A DNA stretch of 22,064 nucleotides from an uncultured Bacilli bacterium. Lineage in GTDB: Bacteria; Bacillota_I; Bacilli_A; RF39; UBA660. The stretch covers positions 1-22,064 of the forward strand of contig CALVKC010000011.1 of assembly GCA_944332505.1 (NCBI GenBank), written 5' to 3'. The position numbers and the translations under genes were made by a program. A model generated the notes under the pieces. The model saw only the letters and a list, made by a program, of their open reading frames with translations, searched no databases and was not told the DNA's origin. Positions 1 through 10,062 of the stretch are shown one piece after another. Within the stretch, counting starts at the first letter, position 1. Each line of letters begins with the position of its first letter.

Positions 1-77
<77 letters not shown>

Positions 78-206
78 AAATTCTTCATTTTTTATTTTCT
101 TTAAAATCTTTTGAATTTGTTGATAACATAGTATATTATCTTGAATTGTTTTTATTTCAGTAACTTATCTCATAAATTATTATTCAGCTAAAATCTATTC
201 TTGTGT

Positions 207-231
207 AAAGTTATATAGAAATATATATAAG
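207..231 (+). promoter_or_regulatory. Candidate archaeal TATA region for the surface protein
   Basis: Two overlapping TATA-like stretches occur: AAAGTTATATAG (207-218) and AAATATATATAAG (219-231), with purines just upstream as in a BRE element. Initiation would be expected about 25 bases further, near 250. In DNA this AT-rich, TATA-like words arise often by chance, and a competing box lies near 352-361, so this is a candidate only. Confidence 0.35.
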
Positions 232-307
232 TTCGTATGTATTAAAATATTATGGGAATTAAAAAGTTTTGTAAAATTCCTAATTGCTCAATTTTTTGTA
301 TTTTTTT

Positions 308-332
308 ATTAATCAAAGGTTGAGTGATTAAT
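308..332. promoter_or_regulatory. Inverted repeat in the leader, possible operator or mRNA stem
   Basis: ATTAATCA (308-315) and TGATTAAT (325-332) are perfect reverse complements separated by nine bases. The repeat sits between the two candidate TATA boxes, where either a dimeric repressor or an RNA stem could act. An eight-base match in AT-rich DNA may also be chance. Confidence 0.25.
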
Positions 333-396
333 TTATTTAGTGTGAATATTTTGTTTATACTAAGTGAATATAGTTTAATGAATTGTTTAATTAGAT

Positions 397-403
397 GAGG
401 GAG
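397..403 (+). promoter_or_regulatory. Ribosome binding site that fixes the start at 410
   Basis: GAGGGAG ends six bases before the ATG at 410, the usual Shine-Dalgarno spacing. An in-frame ATG at 395 overlaps this site and would add MRECE ahead of the signal peptide, so 410 is the better start. Confidence 0.75.
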
Positions 404-409
404 TGTGAA

Positions 410-3400
410 ATGAAATTTTTAAAATTTTTGGTAATTTTATTAATTCCATTGTTGTTTTGTAGCGCAGCTTATGCTTCCGATGCAACGGACACTTCAGATA
501 ATATTGCTATTTCCCAGCAAAATATTGATTTAGATAATGCTGTTTATGTTCCTGATGGAAGTAGTATTTCTGATATCGGTATTGATGTTGAGAATAGTGT
601 GTATGTTTCAGAGAATGATTATATAACCTCTGATGGTTTGAAGGCTGGACCACAAAATGATGGGCCTAATCCTTCTGTTGAATTTGAGGCTGACGATCCT
701 AATAATCCAGTAAATTTCTTCATTAATGAAACTTTTCATGGAGAAATTGTCTTTAGGAACGATGGTGATGCAATTGGGTATCAACCATTTTTGGAAGTAG
801 TGCTACCTAATGAAATTACTGATTTCAAGATGTTTTATTTAGGTAATTCTGTTGAAACTATAGATTTGGGAGTATTTTCTGAAGAAAACAACTATACAAT
901 TCTAAACCCTTTAACTAATAAAGAAGTAAAAGGTGAAGCTGGTCAAAGATTAATTTTGGCAATTTCTCCTTTTGGAAGTTATAGTTCAGATATTCCTGAT
1001 GCTGTTATAGAAATTGAAGCATTTTTAAACACAACTAATGTGGGAGAGCTGATTAATTTCACGGTAACTCCTGTATTTAGATATGGTGCTGACCCCCTCG
1101 ATAACCCTACAGTTGATCCTCCAATATATGGAGATTCTGTAAAGGGTTGGATTAGACCAACTGTGATACAAGTTGATATAGATAGTCCTGTTCATGAACA
1201 TGAAACTGTGACTGGACCTAATTTCCCATTCCAATATAATATTACAGTAGATATTGCTGATGGTGCAAATGTTGGAGATATAGTAATTAACAATACTATT
1301 CCTTCTCAATTATATTTCATAAATAATGGAAATCATACAGTTCGTATTACTGATAAAAATGGTAATGTGATTGATTCTTCATTATATGAAATTATCTATC
1401 CTAATTCAAATACTACTGGTGGGAATTTAGTTGTAAAATTCAAAAATTATACTGGCTCTGATGCTGTAAATGATATTAATATCGAATATTGGGTGTATGC
1501 TCCAGAATTTGATAATTCAACTGGACAAAACCAAACTATTTTAAATCCAATAACAGGGTCAAATAATGTAACTAATAATGTTGTAAACATTGAAGGAACT
1601 TATGACAATGTAACCTTAACTGATGATGATAATGTTTTTGTAACTTTAAAAGCTATGGCTGTTCAAAAATATGTTAATTCAGATGGTGAGGTTAAACCTG
1701 GTCAAAATTTAATGTACACCATTTATTTTGAAGTTTCTGATTATTTCTCTTTAGAAGATTTCTACTTTTTAGATCATGCTGGAGAATTACCAATGGGTGC
1801 AGGTCAAGACTTTATTTGGGACTCTGTATTCTTAACATTCGATGGTAAGACCTATAAATTAGAAAATGGAACTTATTATGAACGTGAAGACCTTGTTCCT
1901 AATGATGGTCATTGGGACTTGTTAATCTATGTTTATAAATTTTTAAATGATAATAACATTTCAAATTTTGAGGGCGGATTATATAATGACAGGCTTGTTA
2001 ATGAAGGGCCTTTCATTGGATATATAAATTACAATGTAACTGTAAACTTAAATTATATTGTTGGAAACAAAACATTGTCTTCCGATGATTTAATTATTAA
2101 TATTGCAGATGGTATGGGAATTATAAAAGACTCTAAAGTTAATGTAACTGATTCATCCCGTACTGAACTTAAAATTCCATCTCCTATTGTTAACAAAGAT
2201 ATTATTGCTATAAATGGTCGTCCAGTTCGTGGAGATGATGTTACTGTTCGTCCAGGAGATAATGTAACCTTTGTACTTGAAGTAGTGATGCCTACTGGTA
2301 CTGTTGATAGTTTTTATATAACTGATTACTTCCCACTTCCAATTTTTGATGTTAGTGGAATGAATCCAGTTAACAGTACTGATGGAGCTCTTCCAGATAA
2401 CAATCACTGGACCTTTGGGGATGATGGAGATTATCCAACTGATATTAATGGAAACAGGGTAATTCCAGTTGTTGAAATTAATAAGGATGAAAATTATATA
2501 AGATTTACTTTTGGAGATGTATTTGAAAATACTTCAACTCCAGTAGATTTAAAAATATATTTAACTTTACAAGTAACCAGCCATCCAATGGCAGATGAAT
2601 TAAAATTAGCTAACTTACTTTACATGTCTTATATGGATTCAATTAACACCACCTATATGGATGCAGAAATTATTCATATGGTTGTTCAAGCACCTGAATT
2701 AGAAATTGTAAAGGATGTTAATGTAACTACTGTTGAAAATGGTACTTACGCTAAATATAATATTACCGTGACCAATAATGGACACTACGGAGCTTATGAT
2801 GTTACAATTACTGATAACTTTAAAGAGTTATTTGGTGATGTAATTTCAAATGGAGATGTTTTATCTATTTCTGCACAATACAATAATGGAACTGTAGTTA
2901 ATATTGATGTTGATGATTTTTTCAATACTGAAAAAGGTTTCACCTTCGATTACTTAAACTTTGAAGAAGGTCACAACTCCATAACCATTACATACATTGT
3001 AATGTTTAATGAGAATGTTGTACCTTATGAAGAAATGACCAATACTGCAAATATTACAAACTTTGCATCTATTCCTGGTGGAATTAACTTTGCAACAAAT
3101 CCTGATAAATATCATGATAATGCAACTGTTGTTGGTGTGGAAATAAATGTTAGTAAAGATTTCATCGGTTCAAATGATTTTAATAAAACTGGTGGAACTT
3201 TTAATGTAACAGACGGAAATAGAAAAGATGACCTTACTATTGGGGAATCTGGAATTTATGAAATTGTTGTTGACTTACCTAATGCACAGATTACTGATTT
3301 AACAATTACTGATTATGCAAATGGTCAAAAATTAATTGGTTATGAAATCTTCTATGAAGGTCTTGAAGAACCTGAAAATGTAGATGTCACAATCAAAAAT

Positions 3401-6400
3401 GGTGATAGTAGTGCAGAGTTAGTAATTAAATTCAACGGAGAATTAAAATTATCTGCTGGTCAGAATAAAATTATTTTACGTTTAACTTATGCTGTTTTAG
3501 ATAGCTCAGTTAACCCTGTTACTGGTAGTTATAATAGAGTTAATAATGTTTACATCTCAACTGATGGAGAACGTCGTGAACAAGCTAGTGATTATGCTCC
3601 TATTGTCAATCCTGGAATAAAAGTTGATAAAGAATTTGAACAGAATACTGTTCAAGGTGGAGATAAAAATTCCTTAACAATAACTGTAACAAACAATGGT
3701 AAATCTCCATTATATCATGTTACAATTAGAGATGATTTATCTGGTCTTTTAAACTTTATTGATGGTGAAATCAGTGGCCTTAATGTTGATTTAAGTGCTC
3801 CTGGAATAGCTACATTTTTAGGTGCTAATCGTGATCTTCTTTCAGTTGTATTTTTAAATCCATTAAACCCTGGTGAATCTGTATCTATTGTAATTAACTT
3901 CACAGTTAAAGATGATGTTGTTATTGGAACTACATATAATAATGTTGTTTCTGTTACTGGAAGTTCAATGCCTGATGATAGATATAATGAAACTAGAAAT
4001 TATACTGGTAGTGATAGTGATAAAGTAAGCACTTACTTACCTACTATTGATAAAAATCTTACTGGTACTTCAATATCTGAAAATGATGATAAAAAAGCAA
4101 CTATTGGTGAAGAAGTCTTTTATGAAATTACTGTTAAGTTACCTATTGGATATTACAATGATTTAGTAATTGTTGATGATATTCCTGACTGGTTTAAATT
4201 TAATAATGGTAATTACACAATAAATGGTCAAACGGTTAATGTAGAGTATAACTCTGCTACTGGTGTAGTTTCTGTTAGAATTGCTAATTCTACTTTAAAA
4301 GGAGAACTTACAATTTTACTTAATTTAACTCTTGTAAATCATACTTCTGCAGTTGATGGTGCTTATGAATACAACACTGCAATTGTATATGTAGATGGTA
4401 ATGAAACAGATCGTGATTCAGATTATGTTTCTGTTGTTGAACCTGATGTAAATGTCAATAAAGTGGCTGATAAAGAGAAATATGAACATGATGAAACTGT
4501 TCATTATGAAATTACTATTTCTAATGATGGTAATTCAAGAGGTCACAATATTGTAATTACTGATGTTCTTCCAGAAGGTTTACACTTTACTGGTAAATAC
4601 ACTATTTCAGATGGATGGACTGTATCTTACAATGAATTTACAAGAATCTTCACAATTACTGGTGATTCATTAGCTATTGGTGAATCTATTAAATTCACTT
4701 ATGACTGTACTTTTGAAGGTAATCTTGAAGATATTTTAGGAGAAGACTTCAATAACAGAGTATCTGTCACATCAACTTCTATGGATAGGGATGACATCTT
4801 CAGAGAATACACTGACTTTGATGATGAAACTGTTCATGTAATAGCTACTGATTTAGAGGTAAACAAAGTTGTATCTTCATCTAACAATAATTACCAAAAT
4901 AATATCGTTTATGTTATCACTGTGACTAATAATGGTCCTGATGATGCTACTGGTGTTGTTGTTAATGATATTTTACCTGATGGTTTAATATTTGTTAGTG
5001 CTACTGGTACAGGTAGTTATGATGCTAATACTGGTATTTGGACTATTGGTAACTTAGCTAACAAAGGTACTGTAACTCTTACCATTACTGCTAAAATTAA
5101 TTTAACTGGTAATGTTACTAATAATGTTAATGTTACTGGTAATGAAGATGAAACTGATTTAACTAACAATAATGATAGTGTTACTACTGTTATTCCTCCT
5201 GCTGCTGATTTAGTAGTAGATAAAGAAATTGTCTCTAGTGGTAATTATAGTGATGAAATTATCTACACAATTACTGTAACTAACCGTGGTCCTGATGATG
5301 CTACTGGTGTTACTGTCACTGATAAATTACCTGGTTCTTTAATATTTATTAGCAGTGATAATCCTAATTATAATCCTGCTAATGGTGTTTGGACTATTGG
5401 TAACTTAGCTGTTGGTGATTCTGTAACTCTTACAATTACTGCTAAAATTAACGGTACTGGTATTATTGAAAATGATGCAGTTGTATCTGGTAATGAATAT
5501 GATCATAACTTGACTAATAACGATGACAGTGTAACTTCTGATATTCCTCCAGTTACTGATTTAGTCTTAGATAAAACAATAACAACTGATGAAATTATTG
5601 CTGGTGATTATATCAATTATGTAATAACCATTACTAATGTTGGTGTCGATGCTGCATTAGATGTAATTTTACATGATTCTATTCCATCTATTTTAGAAGA
5701 TGTTGAATATAGAATAAACAATGGTGATTGGCAAGAATTCACAGGCGATATTTATTTAAGAACTATCCTTGGAAATTCCAAAGTAACTGTTGAAATTAGA
5801 GGTATTGTTAATTCAGGTTACTTAGGAAACATTACTAACTTTGCTAATGTATCTACAAGTACATCTGAAACTGATTATACCAATAACAATGACACTGTTA
5901 CTGGTGAAGTAACTGCAATAACTGATTTAAAAGTTGTTAAAGAAGCTAACGATTTAACTGTTGTTGCTGGAGATAATATTACCTACACTGTAACTATTAC
6001 AAATTATGGACCTTCTGATGCTGTTAATGTAGAACTTCGTGATTACTTTGATACTAGTGATTTACTTAATATGCAGTACTCCTTAGATAATGTACACTGG
6101 TACAGTTATGCACCAGGAACTGTAATTCAAGTAGGAACTATTGTATCTGGTGATGGTAGAGTAATCTACTTTAAAGCTCTTGTTAATGGTTCTATTAGGG
6201 GAAATATTCTTAACACAGTTAATATTACTACTGACACTCCTAATGAAGGAGAAAACTCTTCAACTGTAACTACTGATGTTGTTGAGCATGTTACTATATC
6301 CATTGATAAAACTGCTAATGTTACTAATGTAAATCCTGGAGATTACATTTCATATGACATTGTTGTTGAAGTAAGTGATGTTTCTGATGCAATTAATGTT

Positions 6401-9400
6401 GTTGTTACAGATAACTTAAATAGTGACTTATTAGAAACTTCAAATACAATTTACTTTATTGATGGTGTATACAAAGGTAGATGGACTGGATCTGTTAATT
6501 TAGGTACTTTACATCCTGGTGCTGTCGTATTTATTCATCTTGCAAATATTTATGTAAAAAATACTGCAGATAGTGATATTCCAAACACTGCTATTGTTAC
6601 AAGTGATGAATATCCAAATGGTTTCCAAAGTGATTATGACATTCATTTAAACACTGCTGATTTAGCTGTGGATAAAGAGGTTGTTTCAAGTGGTAATTAT
6701 ACTGATGAAATTGAGTATGTTATTACTGTGACTAATAAAGGTCCTAATGATGCTACAGGTGTTGTTGTAAGTGATAAATTACCTAATGGTTTAATTTTCA
6801 CTGATTCTGTTGCAGATAGAGGTTCTTATGATCCAAATACTGGAATTTGGACTATTGGTGATTTAGCTAATGGTGAAACTTTAACTTTAACTATTATTGT
6901 TAAAATCAATATCACTGGAAATATTACAAACGAAGCAGACACCACTGGTGATCAATATGATCCTGATGTAGATAATAATGAAGATGATATAACTTCTGAG
7001 ATTCCGCCTTCTGCTGATTTGGTGGTTGATAAAGAGGTTGTTTCTGTTGGTAATTACACAGATGAAATTATTTACATTATTACAGTTACTAATAAAGGTC
7101 CTAATGATGCTACTGGCGTTACTGTTAGTGATATTTTACCTGAAGGTTTAATATTTGCTGGATCCAATGGTACTTATAATAGCACTACTGGTGTTTGGTA
7201 TATTGGTGATTTAGCTAATGGAGATTCTATTAGTATAAGAATCACTGCTAAAATTAACATCACTGGTAATGTTACCAATAAAGTAAATGTTACTGGTAAT
7301 GAGCATGATTCTAACTTAACTAACAATAATGACACTGTAACTTCTGAAATCCCTCCAGCAACTGATTTAGTTGTGGATAAAGAGGTTGTTTCTGTTGGTA
7401 ATTATACTGATGAGATTGAGTATGCTATTACTGTGACTAATCGTGGTCCTGATGGTGCTACTGGTGTTGTTGTTAGTGATTTATTGCCTGATGGTTTAAT
7501 TTACAGTAGTTCTGTTGCTGATAGGGGTACTTATGATCCTGAAACTGGAATTTGGACTATTGGTGATTTAGCTAATGGTGAAACTTTAACTTTAACTATT
7601 ATTGCTAAAATCAACATCACTGGAAATATAACAAACAATGTATCTGTTACTGGTGGCCAATATGACCCAGAGTTAGGCAATAATAATGATACTGTGACTT
7701 CTGAGATTCCGCCTTCTGCTGATTTGGTGGTTGATAAAGAGGTTGTTTCTGTTGGTAATTACACAGATGAGATTGAGTATGTTATTACTGTGACTAATCG
7801 TGGTCCTGATGGTGCTACTGGTGTTGTTGTTAGTGATTTATTGCCTGATGGTTTAATTTATAGTAGTTCTGTTGCTGATAGGGGTACTTATGATTCTGAG
7901 ACTGGAATTTGGACTATTGGTGATTTAGCTAATGGCGAAATTTTAACTCTTAAAATTACTGCTAGAATTAATACTACTGGTAATGTTACTAATAATGTTA
8001 ATGTTACTGGTAATGAGCATGATTCTAACTTAACTAACAATAATGATACTGTGACTTCTGAGATTCCGCCTTCTGCTGATTTGGTTGTGGATAAAGAGGT
8101 TGTTTCTGTTGGTAATTACACAGATGAGATTATTTACATTATTACTGTGACTAATCGTGGTCCTAATGATGCTACTGGCGTTATTGTTAGTGATATTTTA
8201 CCTGATGGTTTAGTATTTGTTGAATCTAATGGTAATTATGATTCTGAGACTGGTGTTTGGTATATTGGTGATTTAGCTAATGGTGGAACTGTAACTTTAA
8301 CTATTACTGCTAGAATTAATACTACTGGTAATGTTACTAATAATGTTAATGTTACTGGTAATGAGCATGATTCTAACTTAACTAACAATAATGATACTGT
8401 AACTTCTGAAATCCCACCTTCTGCTGATTTAGCAATCGATAAAGAAGTTATTGGATTTGGAAATTACACAGATCATATCATTTATGTTGTTACAGTTACT
8501 AATAATGGTCCTAATGATGCTACTGGTGTTGTTGTAAGTGATTTATTACCTAATGGTTTAATATTCGTTGAAGCTATGGGTGTAACTCAATTGTATGATG
8601 ACCAATTAGTATTTTCAGGGTCTGAAGCTAAATACGACCCAACTACTGGACTTTGGATTATTGGTGATTTAGCTAACGGAGAATCAACTAGCTTATTGAT
8701 TGTTGCTAGAATTAATATTACTGGTAATGTTACAAACTATGCAAATGTTACTGGTAATGAGCATGATTCTAACTTAACAAACAATGATGATAATGTCACT
8801 GTTGAAATTCCTCCTTCTGCTGATTTAGCAGTAGAAAAAGAGGTTGTTTCTGTTGGTAATTACACAGATGAGATAGTTTACATTATTTCTGTAACTAATC
8901 GTGGTCCTAATGATGCTACTGGTGTTGTTGTAAGTGATTTACTACCTGATGGTTTAGTATTCATTGAAGCTAACAATGAAAATTACAATGCAGCTACCGG
9001 TGTTTGGTATATTGGTGATTTAGCTAATGGCGAATCTATTAGCATTATGATTACTGCAAGAATTAATGTAACTGGTAATGTTACAAACTTTGTAAATGTT
9101 ACTGGAAATGAATTTGATCATGATAAAACTAATAATAATGATAATGTAACTGTTGAAATTCCTAAAGAAGTGGATTTATCTGTTAACAAAACTGTTAACA
9201 ATGAAAACCCATACAATGGGGATGAAATTATCTATGAAATTGTTATTTCAAACAATGGAGTCGATAATGCAACAAATGTTATTGTTAGTGATAATTTACC
9301 AAATGGTTTAATTTATGTCAGCTCAGATGCATCTAAAGGTTCATATAATGCAACTACTGGTCTTTGGACTGTTGGAGATTTAGCTGTTGGTGAAACTGTT

Positions 9401-10060
9401 AAATTAACCATTACTGTTTTAGTAAACAAATCTGGTAATTTAACAAACAATGTTTCTGTTAATTCAACTGAACATGATCTTAACTACACTGATAACAATG
9501 ATTCTGTTGTTATTGATGTTATCCCAGTAGCTGATTTAGTTGTAGATAAAGAAGCTAACCAAGATGTAATTTATGTTGGTGATGAAGTAATCTTTATTAT
9601 TACCATAACTAACAATGGTCCTAATGATGCAGAAAATGTCATAGCTCTTGATAAATTACCAGAAGGTCTTGAATTTGTATCTTCTAATGCAAGTAAAGGT
9701 ACTTATGACTTTGAAACAGGTATATGGGATATTGGTAATTTAACTGTTGGTGAAACTGTAACTTTAATTATTACAACAATTGCTCAAAAAGAAGGAATTA
9801 TTGTAAATAATGTTTCAGTTAATTCAACAACCGTTGATTTAAACATGACTAATAACTTTGCTAATGCAACTGTTGAAGCTAATGAAGTAATTGTCCCTTC
9901 AGATGATTCTTCACAAAGCAGTGAACTTGGTTTAAGTCAAAACAAAAACAATTTATTAAATTCAGGAATTGGAATGGAAAAAACAGGAAATCCTTTAATG
10001 ATTGCATTACTTCTTATAATTTGTCTTATAGGATTTGGTGTAAACTCTAGAAGGAAATAA
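410..10060 (+). CDS. Giant adhesin-like surface protein with DUF11 repeats
   Basis: A 3216-residue secreted protein, probably displayed on the cell surface for attachment to other cells or substrates. Residues 1-22 are a signal peptide with an A-Y-A cleavage site. Residues 39-57 and 58-76 are a degenerate 19-residue duplication. Residues 80-1479 form divergent beta-sandwich modules, several DUF11-like (for example starting near 762, 1070 and 1347). Residues 1480 to about 3160 are fourteen DUF11 (conserved repeat TIGR01451-like) modules. The C-terminus has a K-T-G-N-P motif (3191-3195), a hydrophobic segment and R-R-K, resembling a cell-wall sorting or membrane anchor. N-x-S/T sequons are very dense, so heavy N-glycosylation is likely. 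The start follows the SD at 397-403. There are no enzymatic motifs. The adhesin role is inferred from family architecture; ligand and anchoring chemistry are unknown. Confidence 0.88.
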   Translation: MKFLKFLVILLIPLLFCSAAYASDATDTSDNIAISQQNIDLDNAVYVPDGSSISDIGIDVENSVYVSENDYITSDGLKAGPQNDGPNPSVEFEADDPNNPVNFFINETFHGEIVFRNDGDAIGYQPFLEVVLPNEITDFKMFYLGNSVETIDLGVFSEENNYTILNPLTNKEVKGEAGQRLILAISPFGSYSSDIPDAVIEIEAFLNTTNVGELINFTVTPVFRYGADPLDNPTVDPPIYGDSVKGWIRPTVIQVDIDSPVHEHETVTGPNFPFQYNITVDIADGANVGDIVINNTIPSQLYFINNGNHTVRITDKNGNVIDSSLYEIIYPNSNTTGGNLVVKFKNYTGSDAVNDINIEYWVYAPEFDNSTGQNQTILNPITGSNNVTNNVVNIEGTYDNVTLTDDDNVFVTLKAMAVQKYVNSDGEVKPGQNLMYTIYFEVSDYFSLEDFYFLDHAGELPMGAGQDFIWDSVFLTFDGKTYKLENGTYYEREDLVPNDGHWDLLIYVYKFLNDNNISNFEGGLYNDRLVNEGPFIGYINYNVTVNLNYIVGNKTLSSDDLIINIADGMGIIKDSKVNVTDSSRTELKIPSPIVNKDIIAINGRPVRGDDVTVRPGDNVTFVLEVVMPTGTVDSFYITDYFPLPIFDVSGMNPVNSTDGALPDNNHWTFGDDGDYPTDINGNRVIPVVEINKDENYIRFTFGDVFENTSTPVDLKIYLTLQVTSHPMADELKLANLLYMSYMDSINTTYMDAEIIHMVVQAPELEIVKDVNVTTVENGTYAKYNITVTNNGHYGAYDVTITDNFKELFGDVISNGDVLSISAQYNNGTVVNIDVDDFFNTEKGFTFDYLNFEEGHNSITITYIVMFNENVVPYEEMTNTANITNFASIPGGINFATNPDKYHDNATVVGVEINVSKDFIGSNDFNKTGGTFNVTDGNRKDDLTIGESGIYEIVVDLPNAQITDLTITDYANGQKLIGYEIFYEGLEEPENVDVTIKNGDSSAELVIKFNGELKLSAGQNKIILRLTYAVLDSSVNPVTGSYNRVNNVYISTDGERREQASDYAPIVNPGIKVDKEFEQNTVQGGDKNSLTITVTNNGKSPLYHVTIRDDLSGLLNFIDGEISGLNVDLSAPGIATFLGANRDLLSVVFLNPLNPGESVSIVINFTVKDDVVIGTTYNNVVSVTGSSMPDDRYNETRNYTGSDSDKVSTYLPTIDKNLTGTSISENDDKKATIGEEVFYEITVKLPIGYYNDLVIVDDIPDWFKFNNGNYTINGQTVNVEYNSATGVVSVRIANSTLKGELTILLNLTLVNHTSAVDGAYEYNTAIVYVDGNETDRDSDYVSVVEPDVNVNKVADKEKYEHDETVHYEITISNDGNSRGHNIVITDVLPEGLHFTGKYTISDGWTVSYNEFTRIFTITGDSLAIGESIKFTYDCTFEGNLEDILGEDFNNRVSVTSTSMDRDDIFREYTDFDDETVHVIATDLEVNKVVSSSNNNYQNNIVYVITVTNNGPDDATGVVVNDILPDGLIFVSATGTGSYDANTGIWTIGNLANKGTVTLTITAKINLTGNVTNNVNVTGNEDETDLTNNNDSVTTVIPPAADLVVDKEIVSSGNYSDEIIYTITVTNRGPDDATGVTVTDKLPGSLIFISSDNPNYNPANGVWTIGNLAVGDSVTLTITAKINGTGIIENDAVVSGNEYDHNLTNNDDSVTSDIPPVTDLVLDKTITTDEIIAGDYINYVITITNVGVDAALDVILHDSIPSILEDVEYRINNGDWQEFTGDIYLRTILGNSKVTVEIRGIVNSGYLGNITNFANVSTSTSETDYTNNNDTVTGEVTAITDLKVVKEANDLTVVAGDNITYTVTITNYGPSDAVNVELRDYFDTSDLLNMQYSLDNVHWYSYAPGTVIQVGTIVSGDGRVIYFKALVNGSIRGNILNTVNITTDTPNEGENSSTVTTDVVEHVTISIDKTANVTNVNPGDYISYDIVVEVSDVSDAINVVVTDNLNSDLLETSNTIYFIDGVYKGRWTGSVNLGTLHPGAVVFIHLANIYVKNTADSDIPNTAIVTSDEYPNGFQSDYDIHLNTADLAVDKEVVSSGNYTDEIEYVITVTNKGPNDATGVVVSDKLPNGLIFTDSVADRGSYDPNTGIWTIGDLANGETLTLTIIVKINITGNITNEADTTGDQYDPDVDNNEDDITSEIPPSADLVVDKEVVSVGNYTDEIIYIITVTNKGPNDATGVTVSDILPEGLIFAGSNGTYNSTTGVWYIGDLANGDSISIRITAKINITGNVTNKVNVTGNEHDSNLTNNNDTVTSEIPPATDLVVDKEVVSVGNYTDEIEYAITVTNRGPDGATGVVVSDLLPDGLIYSSSVADRGTYDPETGIWTIGDLANGETLTLTIIAKINITGNITNNVSVTGGQYDPELGNNNDTVTSEIPPSADLVVDKEVVSVGNYTDEIEYVITVTNRGPDGATGVVVSDLLPDGLIYSSSVADRGTYDSETGIWTIGDLANGEILTLKITARINTTGNVTNNVNVTGNEHDSNLTNNNDTVTSEIPPSADLVVDKEVVSVGNYTDEIIYIITVTNRGPNDATGVIVSDILPDGLVFVESNGNYDSETGVWYIGDLANGGTVTLTITARINTTGNVTNNVNVTGNEHDSNLTNNNDTVTSEIPPSADLAIDKEVIGFGNYTDHIIYVVTVTNNGPNDATGVVVSDLLPNGLIFVEAMGVTQLYDDQLVFSGSEAKYDPTTGLWIIGDLANGESTSLLIVARINITGNVTNYANVTGNEHDSNLTNNDDNVTVEIPPSADLAVEKEVVSVGNYTDEIVYIISVTNRGPNDATGVVVSDLLPDGLVFIEANNENYNAATGVWYIGDLANGESISIMITARINVTGNVTNFVNVTGNEFDHDKTNNNDNVTVEIPKEVDLSVNKTVNNENPYNGDEIIYEIVISNNGVDNATNVIVSDNLPNGLIYVSSDASKGSYNATTGLWTVGDLAVGETVKLTITVLVNKSGNLTNNVSVNSTEHDLNYTDNNDSVVIDVIPVADLVVDKEANQDVIYVGDEVIFIITITNNGPNDAENVIALDKLPEGLEFVSSNASKGTYDFETGIWDIGNLTVGETVTLIITTIAQKEGIIVNNVSVNSTTVDLNMTNNFANATVEANEVIVPSDDSSQSSELGLSQNKNNLLNSGIGMEKTGNPLMIALLLIICLIGFGVNSRRK
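6992..7065 (+). repeat. 74-base exact repeat, copy 1 (copy 2 at 7697-7770)
   Basis: The two copies are identical over 74 bases and lie 705 bases apart, exactly two repeat units (348+357). They span the junction from one DUF11 unit into the next and share rare choices such as CCG for proline. This points to duplication or gene conversion of a two-unit block. Confidence 0.85.
7955..8052 (+). repeat. 98-base exact repeat, copy 1 (copy 2 at 8303-8400)
   Basis: The second half of the unit at 7718 and the second half of the unit at 8075 are identical for 98 bases at an offset of 348. Synonymous positions have not drifted, so this segment was copied recently. Confidence 0.85.
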
Positions 10061-10062
10061 TG

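Larger units (their letters stand above)
4847..9889 (+). repeat. Tandem array of fourteen DUF11-coding repeats
   Basis: Units begin at 4847, 5204, 5555, 5921, 6290, 6656, 7013, 7361, 7718, 8075, 8423, 8819, 9170 and 9530. Most are 348-360 bases; units 3-5 are somewhat longer, and the unit at 8423 is 396 bases because of about 16 extra codons. A typical unit reads (A/T)DLVVDKEVVS...GNYTDEI...ITVTNRGP(N/D)...SD.LPDGL...GDLANG...NVTGNE...LTNNNDT. The outer units (3-5, 13, 14) are diverged, while those from 6656 to about 9169 are much more alike. Two subtypes are visible: one with GVWYIGDL (7013, 8075, 8819) and one with GIWTIGDL and an extra V-A-D-R-G segment (6656, 7361, 7718). Confidence 0.9.

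Noticed and set aside
395..409. In-frame ATG at 395 as the start of the giant surface protein
   Set aside because: It overlaps the SD site at 397-403 and would put MRECE in front of a normal signal peptide; the ATG at 410 has correct SD spacing.
1025..3903. Minus-strand open frames inside the surface protein gene (1025-1309, 2153-2407, 3715-3903)
   Set aside because: Short, low-complexity translations lying fully inside a strongly supported gene, with no SD and no family resemblance; by-products of AT-rich coding DNA.
4847..9889. CRISPR array or mobile-element repeats
   Set aside because: The repeats are about 350 bases, in frame, without spacers, and encode DUF11 modules.
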